Shown piece by piece: positions 1 through 8,861 of a DNA stretch of 64,000 bases. The position numbers were made by a program, and so were the translations under genes. Position 1 is the stretch's first letter, and each line of letters opens with the position of its first letter. The notes under the pieces are model-generated. The model was given only the letters and a program-made list of their open reading frames with translations. It did not search any database and was not told the DNA's origin. Source of the DNA: Lewinellaceae bacterium (GTDB taxonomy: Bacteria; Bacteroidota; Bacteroidia; Chitinophagales; Saprospiraceae); assembly GCA_016713985.1 (NCBI GenBank), contig JADJOD010000011.1:124001-188000 (forward strand), given 5' to 3'.

Positions 1-12
1 AAAGGCCGGATT

Positions 13-660
13 TTACGGCTCAGCCATTTTCCAGATCAACAAACGAACGGTCAGCCGATCGCGTACAACTCGCCCGATCATCCAGTCATATTTTGTATTA
101 TTGACGTCGTGCAGGTTGTTAAGCCCGTGCGAATACAGCAATTCGGGTTGTATTTTCCATTTTTTCAGCCGAATCTCCACACCCAAACCGGCATCCAGCG
201 CCAGCCGTTCGCGTAAAAGATATAAGTTGTCCGATGTTTGCGAAGCAAAATTCCAGTCCAGGCTTCCTCCGAGCAATATGGAGCCACGTAGTGGAAAATG
301 ACCGTTCGGGTTGGTGAACACAAAATGCAAGGGCACTTCCAGGTCAACAAACCTGAAGTTTTCGGACACATTCCGTTCGAACCGTATTTTCGCCTGAAGC
401 GAGGAGCCCGACAGGCCGGTTTGAATCGCAAATCCGCGCCCTATTTGCCAGCGCCCGAAAACGCCAAGACGTGCACCCGGCGCATGGCGCTCCGCTGCAA
501 CACGAACCTGGTCCGGCTCTCCCGTATCCAGCGACTGAATGCCCGTTAACTGGGAAACAAGGCCGGCGTCCAACCCCCAAATAAATGGACGGCTTTCCTG
601 CTGTTGGGCCTTTAACAGGCCCGAACCAATCAAAATTACAGCGAGAAAGACTTTTTTCAT
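13..660 (-). CDS. outer membrane beta-barrel protein (PorT-like)
   Basis: 215-aa protein with a signal peptide (MKKVFLAVILIGSGLLKAQ) followed by alternating hydrophobic/polar strands rich in aromatic residues and GxG turns (AGLVSQLTGIQ, ARLGVFGRWQIGRGFAIQTG), as in the outer membrane beta-barrel families common in Bacteroidota. The reading frame stays open upstream, but the ATG at 660 is chosen because it begins the signal peptide; the extra upstream residues are basic and unstructured. It is divergent from the LanB-like gene with an 88-nt gap. The substrate or partner is unknown; a structural or transport role in the outer membrane is inferred from fold only. Confidence 0.75.
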   Translation of the reverse strand: MKKVFLAVILIGSGLLKAQQQESRPFIWGLDAGLVSQLTGIQSLDTGEPDQVRVAAERHAPGARLGVFGRWQIGRGFAIQTGLSGSSLQAKIRFERNVSENFRFVDLEVPLHFVFTNPNGHFPLRGSILLGGSLDWNFASQTSDNLYLLRERLALDAGLGVEIRLKKWKIQPELLYSHGLNNLHDVNNTKYDWMIGRVVRDRLTVRLLIWKMAEP

Positions 661-748
661 ATTCAGAAATTGGGAAGACGGTAAAAGTTGCGACTTTGGA
701 GTCGCAGGAGTAAGTCTGCACGACCGGCGTATAATTTGCCCTCTGATT

Positions 749-3053
749 ATGGACAATGATTTTAAGCGGGTATTTCCTTTGATGCTAATCCGCGCCGCCG
801 GGTTGCCTCTGTTTTTTTTGGAAGAATTGAGCGCCGTGTGGCCCGAAGAATTTCCGGAAAATGAGCAGATCAGGGCGGATTTTGACGCCTTGCTGCTGCG
901 TTTAGGCGAATCACCTTTTCGCACGGCCGTCTACAATGCCCGGAAGGTTTTTTTTCAAAAACAAAAAACGCCGCCGGAGGCATTTCACCGGCTGCTTCGA
1001 CATCACGAACACATCCCGGAAGCGACGGCCCTGTTGCACCGCCTGGAGCGATTAAACGACCTGAATTCCGGCCGAACACGAAAATATCAGGAAGTTTTGC
1101 TGGAAAATTACCGCGCTCTGCAAGGGTTTGCACAACATGAAACGCTACAACGCGCCCTGCTTTTTTCCAGTCACGAATTACTCGGGCACCTGCCCGGATT
1201 CAGGGAGCGGCACCCGGAATTATTTGACAAAAAAGACCGCCGGACTGCTTTTTCCCTGCTGAAATATTTGTCCCGTGCCGTTGTAAAACCTACCCCGTTA
1301 AGCAAATTTGCCACGGTCGCCTGCCTGCGTATGAATGCCGGATCGCCGGAAAACGCCCCTTTCTGGATAAAAAGCGAGGTGACGCCCAATGTTGCCCTGC
1401 TGCCTGCACTCTACGACGTTTTGCTACAGGAACCCGCGTTTTACCGCTCTCTTTTGGTTACCCTGAACCCCTGTATTACGGCTACACGAAGGACTTCGTG
1501 GGTTTATTTCAACGGCGAACAGGAGTCTTTTCAACACCTTGAAAATCACGCAATTGCCGAACTTGTAGTGCAAATTCTGCTTTCCCGCCAACGGAAAATG
1601 CCAGCGGAAGTATTGCTTGACATGCTCGGGGTGGAAGTGAACGCCACCCGGGAACAATTGCAGGCACTTTTGTCGGACCTCGTGGATATCGGTCTGCTCG
1701 AATGGGACCTTCCGGAAAAAGGACTTTCCCGGGCTGGTGCGGCGGGCTTTATCAATACCTGGGTTTTTTGCCGCACGCCCCGGCACTTGTTGTGGAAACG
1801 GCTGCTTTGTTGCAATGGCTTCGCAGCGCCGGACGTACATTTTCCTATGTGCCCGTGCAGGAAGTGCAAGCTGCCCAGCAACAGGCCGCGCTCCGGCTTA
1901 GCAATTTTTTTCATCGTTTCGGCGGCGAAATGCCACAGATCCCGGCAGAACAAATTTTTTTCGAGGACGTGAATGAGGACGTCCGGCTGGAAATACCCGA
2001 CGAAGAGGTACAACGATTGATTGGTGATCTGAAAAATTGCTGGCAGGCAAAACCCAGTCATGCCGCAACGGGTCTTCACGCCAGGGTAATCGCTTTCGGA
2101 CAAGGGATATTAACTGACGGAGAATCAATTGATTTCATCACTTTTTGTGAAAAATTTTTGCAGGAAAGTTCGCACCAGACCCGGCAGGTGGAATTGCCCC
2201 GCAACGGCGGTAAAGCGGGCGCCCTGCTCCAGGTTTTTAAAAAAGAAACGGGTGAATATGGCGCTGTGGTGAACGGCCTTTTTCCCGGCGGCGGCAAATT
2301 GTTCGCCCGGTGGCTTCATCTTTTCCCGGCGGATTTTCGACAACAACTCGCAGCCTGGAACGAATCGATGGTGTTTCCCTGGCAGGGCTGGTCCAATGCC
2401 AATTTTCAACCCGTACTCTCGAATACCACACTTTCCGTTCCGGATGGAAGGATCGCAACCCAACCGGGTGGCCGGAACATGATTTTAGGAAATCTCATGG
2501 TCAGGCGGGAGAAAGGTTTGTTACAACTGGTTGATTCCGAATCGAATGAAATAGTCCGACTGACGGACCTGGGTCTTGAAGCCTCAGCATTACGCCCGCC
2601 GGTCATGCAGGTGATACAGTGTCTCGGTATGCCTTATTTTTCATTACACCCGCTTGTTCGGGAACATACTATCTGGAAAACCGGGGGTACCGGCTGGCGG
2701 TTCAGAGACCGGTTGGCGTTCCGTTCCCTGGTGTTGTTGCGCAAAACATGGGAAATTCAACCCGGTCTGGCGCACACCTGGCCGGGCAAGCCGGGAGAAC
2801 CCGGCTTTTTTTATTTGATCCGGAAAAAGTTGTCGGAAATGAATGTTCCGGCACTTTTTTCGCCCGGTTTTACGGCGAAAAACCCCAGTATTTTGACCTG
2901 AACAGCCCTGTTTTTATGTATTTATTCGGCAAAATGTTGCGGCAAACGGAACACCCCGTTCTGCTCACCGAAATGTTGCCGATGCCCGACCAATGTGTAG
3001 TCCGCAAAGAAGGATTGCACGCTGCCGAATTTGTTGTTGAGTTCGAAGTATGA
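749..3053 (+). CDS. lantibiotic dehydratase N-terminal (glutamylation) domain protein, two frameshifts
   Basis: Reconstructed 768-aa protein of the LanB N-terminal family (Lant_dehydr_N). The family uses glutamyl-tRNA (or other aminoacyl-tRNA) to modify a peptide substrate. Family hallmarks seen are the start MLIRAAGLPLFFLEELS, the SRAVVKPTPLSKFATVA segment near residue 190, and the C-terminal KPQYFDLNSPVFMYLF plus TEMLP motifs. The sequence breaks into three frames. Joining them needs one added base near 1724-1733 (tttcccggg) and one in the T-run at 2855-2860; both joins restore family sequence without a gap. The ATG at 749 is preferred to the frame opening at 539. There is no SpaB_C elimination domain and no LanC, precursor peptide or transporter nearby, so it is either an orphan fragment of a split LanB or a PEARL-like aminoacyl-tRNA peptide ligase. 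It converges on parB. Confidence 0.8.
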
Positions 3054-3059
3054 CAACGT

Positions 3060-3743
3060 TTACTGCTTTTCGATGGCGTCGATCAGGCGATTGAGTTCGG
3101 CATCGGTTCCAAAATTTACTACAAGTTGCCCTTTGCCGCTTTCGCTGCGTTTCAGCGCGACTTTTGTGCCGAAAAAGGCGCTGAACTGGTCCTGAATATT
3201 GCGCAGGTGGTCGGGCAAACGTTTGTCGGCCTTGGAAATTTTGCCTTTTCTGTCCTCGTTGTAACCGGAAATGATCTTTTCAACCGCGCGCACGGAGAGG
3301 TCTTCTTCGATGATCTGGCGGCACAACGCATTTTGCAGGGAAATATCGTCGACAGCCGCCAATGCACGGGCATGTCCCATCGATATTCTGCGGTCGCGGA
3401 TAGCATCGGTGACATATTGCGGCAGGTTGACTAATCGCAGGTAGTTGGTCACGGTACTTCTTTCCTTTCCCACGCGCCCGGCAATCTGATCGTGCGTCAG
3501 TTTGTAATCCGCCGCAAGCCGGCTGTAAGAAATCGCCACTTCCATAGCGTTCAGGTCCTCGCGCTGGATGTTTTCGATCAGCGCCATTTCCAGCAGTTCC
3601 TGGTCGTTGGCGAGGCGTACATAGGCCGGAATTTCGGCCAGGCCGGCTAATTTTCCGGCGCGGTAGCGGCGTTCTCCGGATATGATCTGGTAGGCTTTGT
3701 CGTGCATACGCCGCACGGTAATCGGCTGGATGATGCCGTGCAC
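3060..3743 (-). CDS. parB: chromosome partitioning protein ParB (N-terminal part separated by stop codon)
   Basis: ParB/Spo0J CTPase that binds parS and loads SMC. The segment carries IQPITVRR, the CTP-binding ISGERRYRA box, EMALIENIQRED, and the DNA-binding helix-turn-helix LTHDQIAGRVGKERSTVTNY, followed by a C-terminal dimerisation region. The first usable start after the stop is GTG at 3743. However, the preceding codons, including a TAA at 3762-3764 in the same frame, encode the missing ParB N-terminus (PIDYVEANREQPRRDFDERAME), which is currently appended to ParA. The TAA sits where the family has Glu (..AME-E-LASSIKVHG..), a one-base difference from GAA. As written, the product would lack the first part of the CTP-binding domain. 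See the parA entry and the finding. Confidence 0.85.
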   Translation of the reverse strand: MHGIIQPITVRRMHDKAYQIISGERRYRAGKLAGLAEIPAYVRLANDQELLEMALIENIQREDLNAMEVAISYSRLAADYKLTHDQIAGRVGKERSTVTNYLRLVNLPQYVTDAIRDRRISMGHARALAAVDDISLQNALCRQIIEEDLSVRAVEKIISGYNEDRKGKISKADKRLPDHLRNIQDQFSAFFGTKVALKRSESGKGQLVVNFGTDAELNRLIDAIEKQ

Positions 3744-3761
3744 CTTGATGCTGGAGGCCAG

Positions 3762-4568
3762 TTATTCCATGGCTCTTTCGTCAAAATCGCGGCGGGGTTG
3801 CTCGCGGTTTGCCTCCACGTAGTCGATAGGCAGCATGATCACGTTGGTGGCCAGTTCACGAACCACTTCATGCGGGTTTTCCTGGATGGCTTTTTCTGCA
3901 ACCCGGCTGTTGCGGTGAATGATGGTTTCGAAAACATAATCATTGGAGCTGTTGCGCACTTCCTCCACGATGGCGTTGGCAAGTCGCAAACGGCTGTCGT
4001 ACATGGAAATAAGCAAACCTTCGACCTGCAAATCGGGGTTATAGCCTTGTTTCACCAGCGCGATGGTGTTTTTCAGTTTGGCCAAACCCTCAAAAGAGAA
4101 CATTTCACATTGCACCGGGATCAGCACCGTATCGGCGGCTACGAGGGCATTGACCGTGATAAGGCCCAGCGAAGGCAGGCAATCGATAAAGATATAATCA
4201 TATTCATTGCGCAGTTCGCTGATCACGCTGCGAAGAATATACTCCCGGTTGTTTTTGTTGGCCAGTTCGAGGTCGGCGCCTACGAGGTCGATGTTTGACG
4301 GCAGCAGGAACAGGTTGGGTGTTTCCGTTGCAATAATCGCCTCGTGCGGGTTGGCGTCATGCACCAGGCAATCGTAGAGGCTTACTGATTCCGAGGTGTC
4401 CGGCTGACCGACCCCGGAGGAGGCGTTGGCCTGCGGATCGGCGTCGATGAGGAGAACCTTTTTCTCCAGGATTGCCAGGGAAGCGGCCAGGTTAATGGCA
4501 GTGGTGGTTTTGCCTACGCCACCTTTTTGATTGGCAATGGTGATGACTTTGCCCATGTTTTTCAGCAT
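3762..4568 (-). CDS. parA: chromosome partitioning ATPase ParA, fused in frame to ParB N-terminus
   Basis: ParA/Soj ATPase that segregates the origin region with ParB. Deviant Walker A (ANQKGGVGKTTTAINLAA, residues about 12-29), switch I (IDADPQANAS) and Walker B (YIFIDCLPSLGLITVN) are all present. ParA-like sequence runs to about residue 225 (ETIIHRNSRVAE) and then changes abruptly to ParB N-terminal sequence (HEVVRELATNVIMLPIDYVEAN), ending at a TAA. The last ~30 residues of a normal ParA (~255 aa), the intergenic region and the first ~20-30 ParB residues are therefore missing. An alternative start is ATG 4556, which matches the usual MGK.. beginning; ATG 4568 has an AAAGGA box 10 nt upstream. 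Identity is certain; the C-terminus is abnormal. Confidence 0.88.
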   Translation of the reverse strand: MLKNMGKVITIANQKGGVGKTTTAINLAASLAILEKKVLLIDADPQANASSGVGQPDTSESVSLYDCLVHDANPHEAIIATETPNLFLLPSNIDLVGADLELANKNNREYILRSVISELRNEYDYIFIDCLPSLGLITVNALVAADTVLIPVQCEMFSFEGLAKLKNTIALVKQGYNPDLQVEGLLISMYDSRLRLANAIVEEVRNSSNDYVFETIIHRNSRVAEKAIQENPHEVVRELATNVIMLPIDYVEANREQPRRDFDERAME

Positions 4569-4603
4569 ATGATTGGAGTCCTTTGAGGGTTTAAAATGGT
4601 GGT

Positions 4604-5287
4604 TTATAGTTCAAGAGTTTCTCCTATTTTCATCAAAATCAGTTCTTTGCGATTTTCTTCAAAAGTCGCGATGGCTTCTTTGTGGTCGATTTTGGTAAAC
4701 CCGAACGTATCGAAATGGCACCCGATAATGCGGTTGCAGCGGATAAAATCCGAGGCAAGGAGCGCGTCGGCATAATCCATGGTAAAATTGGAACCGACGG
4801 GCAGGATGGCAGCATCGAGGGTGGGGCACATCATTGGAATGAGTTGCATATCCATCGTGAGGGCGGTGTCGCCGGCCACATACAAGACACCATCGGCCGA
4901 ATCAATCACAAACCCTGTGGGTTCGCCGGCCGGCATACCGTCGGGAAAAACGCTGCTGTGTATGGCCTGCACCATTTTCAGCCGGCCAAAATCGAAGGTC
5001 CACCAACCGCCTTTATTCATCGGATGGGTGCGCAGCCCCTTGGCGCTGTAGTAGGCGCTGATCTCCCAGATCGCTATAATCAGGGCTTCCGGGTTATTGT
5101 GCGCCACGGTTTCCAGGTCGCCGATATGATCCTGGTGGGCGTGTGTGGGCAGAATGTAGTCGCAACGGATCGAATTCACATCCAAACCCGTCGCCAGCGG
5201 ATTGCCGTTGACGAAAGGATCGAACAGCAGTCGTTTGCCGCCGGTTTCGACCAAAAAACAGGAATGACCGTAATAGGTGATTTTCAT
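4604..5287 (-). CDS. UPF0173-type metal-dependent hydrolase, MBL fold
   Basis: 227-aa cytoplasmic metallo-beta-lactamase-fold protein without a signal peptide. It shows the N-terminal ITYYGHSCFLVE strand, LFDPFVNGNP, the metal motif THAHQDHIGD (residues 48-57), the later VAGDTALTMDM with a metal-bridging Asp, and CHFDTF with the last His. Length and motifs match the UPF0173 family; the substrate is not known for the family. Both genes are on the minus strand, 35 nt upstream of parA, so they may share a transcript. A TATCTTTG -7 element lies 24 nt upstream of its ATG. Confidence 0.85.
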   Translation of the reverse strand: MKITYYGHSCFLVETGGKRLLFDPFVNGNPLATGLDVNSIRCDYILPTHAHQDHIGDLETVAHNNPEALIIAIWEISAYYSAKGLRTHPMNKGGWWTFDFGRLKMVQAIHSSVFPDGMPAGEPTGFVIDSADGVLYVAGDTALTMDMQLIPMMCPTLDAAILPVGSNFTMDYADALLASDFIRCNRIIGCHFDTFGFTKIDHKEAIATFEENRKELILMKIGETLEL

Positions 5288-5310
5288 GTGTTATTCTCTT
5301 TGAACGCAGG

Positions 5311-5318
5311 CAAAGATA
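5311..5318 (-). promoter_or_regulatory. -7 promoter element TATCTTTG for the UPF0173 gene
   Basis: On the minus strand TATCTTTG matches the bacteroidotal primary-sigma -7 consensus TAnnTTTG, 24 nt before the start codon at 5287. No clear -33 TTTG is visible. Confidence 0.45.
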
Positions 5319-5442
5319 GGGGGGCATGAAACATTGCGTGGAACATTGGGCGCAGAAGTTATCCTCCATTTTTCCACAGGTTGCTAACATTCGGTTCGGG
5401 TACGCTCCGGCAGGTTACTTTTGTCTCAAACTGTGCAGTTTT

Positions 5443-7086
5443 ATGAAGATATTGACCATAATTCACTCTTTTTTGAACAAATGGCGATTTTTTTTGCCGG
5501 CTATGTGCCTGCTTTTTTCCTGCCGACATGCAGCGCCGGAGTCCGATACCCGAAGTTCTTTCCGATATAACCAACATAATCCCGTCACTTCACTTGATCC
5601 GGCCTTTGCCCGCACACAAAATAACATCTGGGTCGTGGATTGCCTGTTCAACGGCCTTTTACAACTCGACGACCAGTTGCTGGTACAACCCTGCATCGCC
5701 AAACGCTGGGATATTTCGGCGGATGCGTGCACTTACCGGTTTGTGCTGCGCGACGACGTTTATTTTCACAACAACGAATCTTTTCCGGGCGGCAAAGGCC
5801 GCAAAGTGGTCGCGGCAGACGTGGTGTATAGTTTTCAACGCCTTGTCGACGATTCCTGGCCCAAACCCGGCTCCTGGATTTTTAAAGACCGGGTGGCCGC
5901 CGACTCCGCCTTTGTCGCTGAAAACGATTCCACCTTCGTTTTAAGGTTGAACGAACCTTTTCAACCCATGCTCCAGATTCTGACCATGCAGTACGCGAGT
6001 ATTGTTCCCCGGGAAGCCTGTGAATATTACGGCCGCGATTTTCGGCGCCATCCTGTCGGCACAGGGCCGTTTCAGTTCAAAATCTGGGCTGAAAATCAGG
6101 CACTTGTACTCCTGAAAAACCAGAATTATTTTGAAAAAGACAGCGCCGGAATGCGCCTTCCATACCTCGATGCCGTAAAAACAACCTTCCTCGGCGACCG
6201 GAAAACGGCTTTCCTGGAATTTAAAAAAGGCAATCTGGATTACTTTTTCGGCCTCGAAAGTTCGTATATCAACGAATTACTGACGCCGGAAGGTGAATTG
6301 CAACCCGCTATGAGCCGGGATTTTTTCTTTTTAAAAAACCCGTATCTGAATACCGAATACCTCGGAATTCGAATGGATAGCCAGCCGGTTAAAAATTTGC
6401 AAATCAACCCGTTACAGTTAAAAAAGATCCGGCAGGCGCTTAATTACGGCCTGGATCGCCGCCAAATGCTCCGGGCTTTGCGCAACAATGCCGGCCGACC
6501 GGCAAGTTCCGGTTTTTCACCACGCGGCCTTCCTTCTTTTGATGACCGGGCCGTTCCGGGCTACCGGTATGACCCCGCCCTTGCATCCCGGCTCCTGGAA
6601 GAAGCAGGATTTCCCGGGGGCGAAAACCTGCCGGTGATCACCCTCCTGTGCAACCAGGAATACCTGGATTTATGCACCTTTATTACAAGGCAATGGGAGG
6701 ACCTGGGTATAAAGGTCAGGCTGGAGTCGATGGAAACGGCGCTTTTGCGCGAACGGATGCGCAACGGGCAAGCGCCTTTTTTTCGCGCGTCCTGGATTGC
6801 CGATTACCCGGATGCGGAGAGTTTTTTTACTTGTTTTTATTCCAAAAACACGGCGCCGCCTAATTATACCCGATTCAAACACAAGGGTTTCGACCAGTTG
6901 TACGAAACGTCTTTAAAAGAAACAAATGCCGAAAAACGATACGAACTCTACCGGGAGATGGATAAAATTCTCATCGAAGAAGCGCCGGTTGTTTTTCTGT
7001 TTTATGACGAAACGGCCCAGTTTGCCTCGAAAAAATCTCCGGCCTTCCCAAAACGCCATCAACTTGTTGTCGCTGAAAAGGGTTAA
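5443..7086 (+). CDS. ABC transporter peptide-binding lipoprotein (SBP family 5)
   Basis: 547-aa extracytoplasmic solute-binding protein of the DppA/OppA/NikA family. It has a lipoprotein signal ending LLFSC (Cys27 lipidation), the SBP_bac_5 opening NPVTSLDPAF, then YRFVLRDDVYFHNNE, VVAADVVYSFQRLVD, HPVGTGPFQFK and LNYGLDRRQML, and ends in the usual C-terminal lobe. The ATG at 5443 is chosen over upstream in-frame starts because it opens the lipoprotein signal. No permease or ATPase genes lie beside it, so the binding protein is encoded away from its transporter or works with a scattered one. Its ligand, probably short peptides, is inferred from family only. Confidence 0.85.
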   Translation: MKILTIIHSFLNKWRFFLPAMCLLFSCRHAAPESDTRSSFRYNQHNPVTSLDPAFARTQNNIWVVDCLFNGLLQLDDQLLVQPCIAKRWDISADACTYRFVLRDDVYFHNNESFPGGKGRKVVAADVVYSFQRLVDDSWPKPGSWIFKDRVAADSAFVAENDSTFVLRLNEPFQPMLQILTMQYASIVPREACEYYGRDFRRHPVGTGPFQFKIWAENQALVLLKNQNYFEKDSAGMRLPYLDAVKTTFLGDRKTAFLEFKKGNLDYFFGLESSYINELLTPEGELQPAMSRDFFFLKNPYLNTEYLGIRMDSQPVKNLQINPLQLKKIRQALNYGLDRRQMLRALRNNAGRPASSGFSPRGLPSFDDRAVPGYRYDPALASRLLEEAGFPGGENLPVITLLCNQEYLDLCTFITRQWEDLGIKVRLESMETALLRERMRNGQAPFFRASWIADYPDAESFFTCFYSKNTAPPNYTRFKHKGFDQLYETSLKETNAEKRYELYREMDKILIEEAPVVFLFYDETAQFASKKSPAFPKRHQLVVAEKG

Positions 7087-7187
7087 AAAAGGTAACTATG
7101 TGCGAGGAACCAATTAATTGATAGTATTATCTGAGGCAGCATTTCATCGCTATGTAAAAATATAACGTTGTTGATTATCAGAAGATT

Positions 7188-7220
7188 ATTCATCTGATGA
7201 CTCCGAGTCATCGGATGAAT
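7188..7220. terminator. 15-bp hairpin between convergent genes
   Basis: Inverted repeat 7188-7202 / 7206-7220, 14 of 15 positions complementary, loop CCG. It contains the stop codon of the minus-strand gene ending at 7208 and lies between two converging genes. Neither strand has a long T-run, so it is a weak or factor-dependent bidirectional terminator at best. Confidence 0.5.
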
Positions 7221-8809
7221 AGGTCCGGCAATGGCTCATTGGGTGTAAAGGCATTCGGATAGGTATCGGGTGTGCCGACTTCGATTTTGATCGTCTTCTT
7301 TTTCAAATCACAAACGCCGTTTTTCCCTTCACGAATCACGAAAAACGTGCCGTTATCCGGATAACAAACGCGACCGGGCGTCATCGTATCGGACACTCCG
7401 CCGGGTGTTGATAATGAATAGATTACGCCGCTTGTGTTTCCAATTAAAGTGATGTCGATACAATTCCCCGGGCAAATGCTGCTATCGGAAACCGAAAAAT
7501 CGAGGTCGATCGGCATACAAACATCAAGGACCTCCGGGACAACATCGGCGGCGCCAACGAGGGTGTTTAGCGGTAAAAAACCACCCAGAGCGTTGGGGGT
7601 GAAGGATTCCGTTACCGGGGAAACGTCTTTTACGGTCAGGTCTGCCGTGGCGGGGCAGCATTCGGAAAGTGGAATAAGCCCTTCCGTGCCGACCCGTGTG
7701 ATATAAAAATCTTCGTCTCCATTCATAACGGACGACCCGGCAGCGACAAAACCTCCGTTTACCGGGATTACTTTGCGGAAAATAGCCCGTTCGCCGCCGG
7801 TTTTGTATTCGTATTTCCAAAGCAGGTCCCCGTTTTGGGCAATTTTCATCAATACGGCCTTGCTGCCCAGGCTGTTATCCTTGTTGGCGGCGGAAATTAC
7901 GAACTGGTCGCCCGGAATGGACAAAACATCGATGGCGGCAATATCCAGGTCGGGCAATTCATAGGTTCTGGACCATTTTATGTCACCGGCGCTGGTCACC
8001 CGGATCAACCACACCTTGTCGTATTCAAAAAGCGGACTGATGGTATGCCCTGCCAGGAGCAAATCGCTGCTGTTGGCGAACGGGGCGAGTGATGAAAATT
8101 CCTCGATAATATTTCCGGTCCGGTATCTCCGGCCCCAAAGTACCGAACCGTTGGGGCCGATTTTGGTCAGCAACCCGTCGGGATTGAGGTCAGCGTCGGC
8201 GGAATAACCGGCGCAGTAGATAAAACCCTGGTCGTCCTCCCAGCACTTGCCGATTGAATCGTCGCCTGCGTCGCCGAAATTGGCCGACCAGGCCACATCG
8301 CCGTTTTCATTAATTTTTACCGCAAACGCATTTAATAAAGAAGTAGATTCGGTTTGCCCGGTCAACAAGTAACCGCCGGCGGCGAGGGGCAATATTTTGT
8401 GCAAAGCGCTAAAAACAGAAGAGGTTTTAACCCAAATTACGTCGCCGTTGCCGGAAATTTTCATCCAGCCGCCGACTATCGATGCAGATGCACCTGTGTT
8501 GTAAATGACCAAAAAATTGCCATCCGTGGTTTTTTGGATATCCCGGGCAATCGCAGCTTCGTTGTCGGAGTAGGTTTTTGACCATAAAATATTGCCCTGA
8601 TTGTTGATTTTTTGAATCCACATTTTTTCCGAGCCGGCAGGCCCCGTGCTGCCCGCGAGCAAAATATCGCCGTTGGGCAAGGACTCGACGGCAAATCCTT
8701 TATCGGAAAAGCCCATATTGTAGGTTCGCTGGAAATAATCCTGGGAGGAGAGCCGGTTGGTAAAAAAACAGGCAATCAGCAGGGGAGTCAGGAGTTGTAG
8801 TTGTGTCAT
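7208..8809 (-). CDS. secreted delta-60-type repeat protein with truncated type B T9SS domain
   Basis: 533-aa exported protein. A signal peptide (MTQLQLLTPLLIACFF..) is followed by at least six repeats of the form GDILLAGSTG..KIN.QGNILWSKTY, characteristic of delta-60/beta-propeller-like repeat proteins, then a Cys-containing Ig-like region (SDSSICPGNCIDITLIG) and the opening of a gliding-motility-type (type B) sorting domain, YPNAFTPN. That domain normally continues for ~75 residues after FTPNxDGxND; here it stops seven residues later, at the hairpin 7188-7220. The protein may therefore be secreted but not anchored, or the 3' end may have been lost. The ATG at 8809 opens the signal peptide. 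Function unknown. Confidence 0.7.
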   Translation of the reverse strand: MTQLQLLTPLLIACFFTNRLSSQDYFQRTYNMGFSDKGFAVESLPNGDILLAGSTGPAGSEKMWIQKINNQGNILWSKTYSDNEAAIARDIQKTTDGNFLVIYNTGASASIVGGWMKISGNGDVIWVKTSSVFSALHKILPLAAGGYLLTGQTESTSLLNAFAVKINENGDVAWSANFGDAGDDSIGKCWEDDQGFIYCAGYSADADLNPDGLLTKIGPNGSVLWGRRYRTGNIIEEFSSLAPFANSSDLLLAGHTISPLFEYDKVWLIRVTSAGDIKWSRTYELPDLDIAAIDVLSIPGDQFVISAANKDNSLGSKAVLMKIAQNGDLLWKYEYKTGGERAIFRKVIPVNGGFVAAGSSVMNGDEDFYITRVGTEGLIPLSECCPATADLTVKDVSPVTESFTPNALGGFLPLNTLVGAADVVPEVLDVCMPIDLDFSVSDSSICPGNCIDITLIGNTSGVIYSLSTPGGVSDTMTPGRVCYPDNGTFFVIREGKNGVCDLKKKTIKIEVGTPDTYPNAFTPNEPLPDLFIR

Positions 8810-8861
8810 GTGTTCGTGGTTTTCCACAAAAATAGGCAGCAGCGCCCAACTCTGGCAGGAA

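Noticed and set aside
5327..5345. Possible parS site (TGTTCCACG half on the minus strand) near parAB
   Set aside because: Only one half matches the palindrome TGTTCCACGTGGAACA; the other half is not symmetric.
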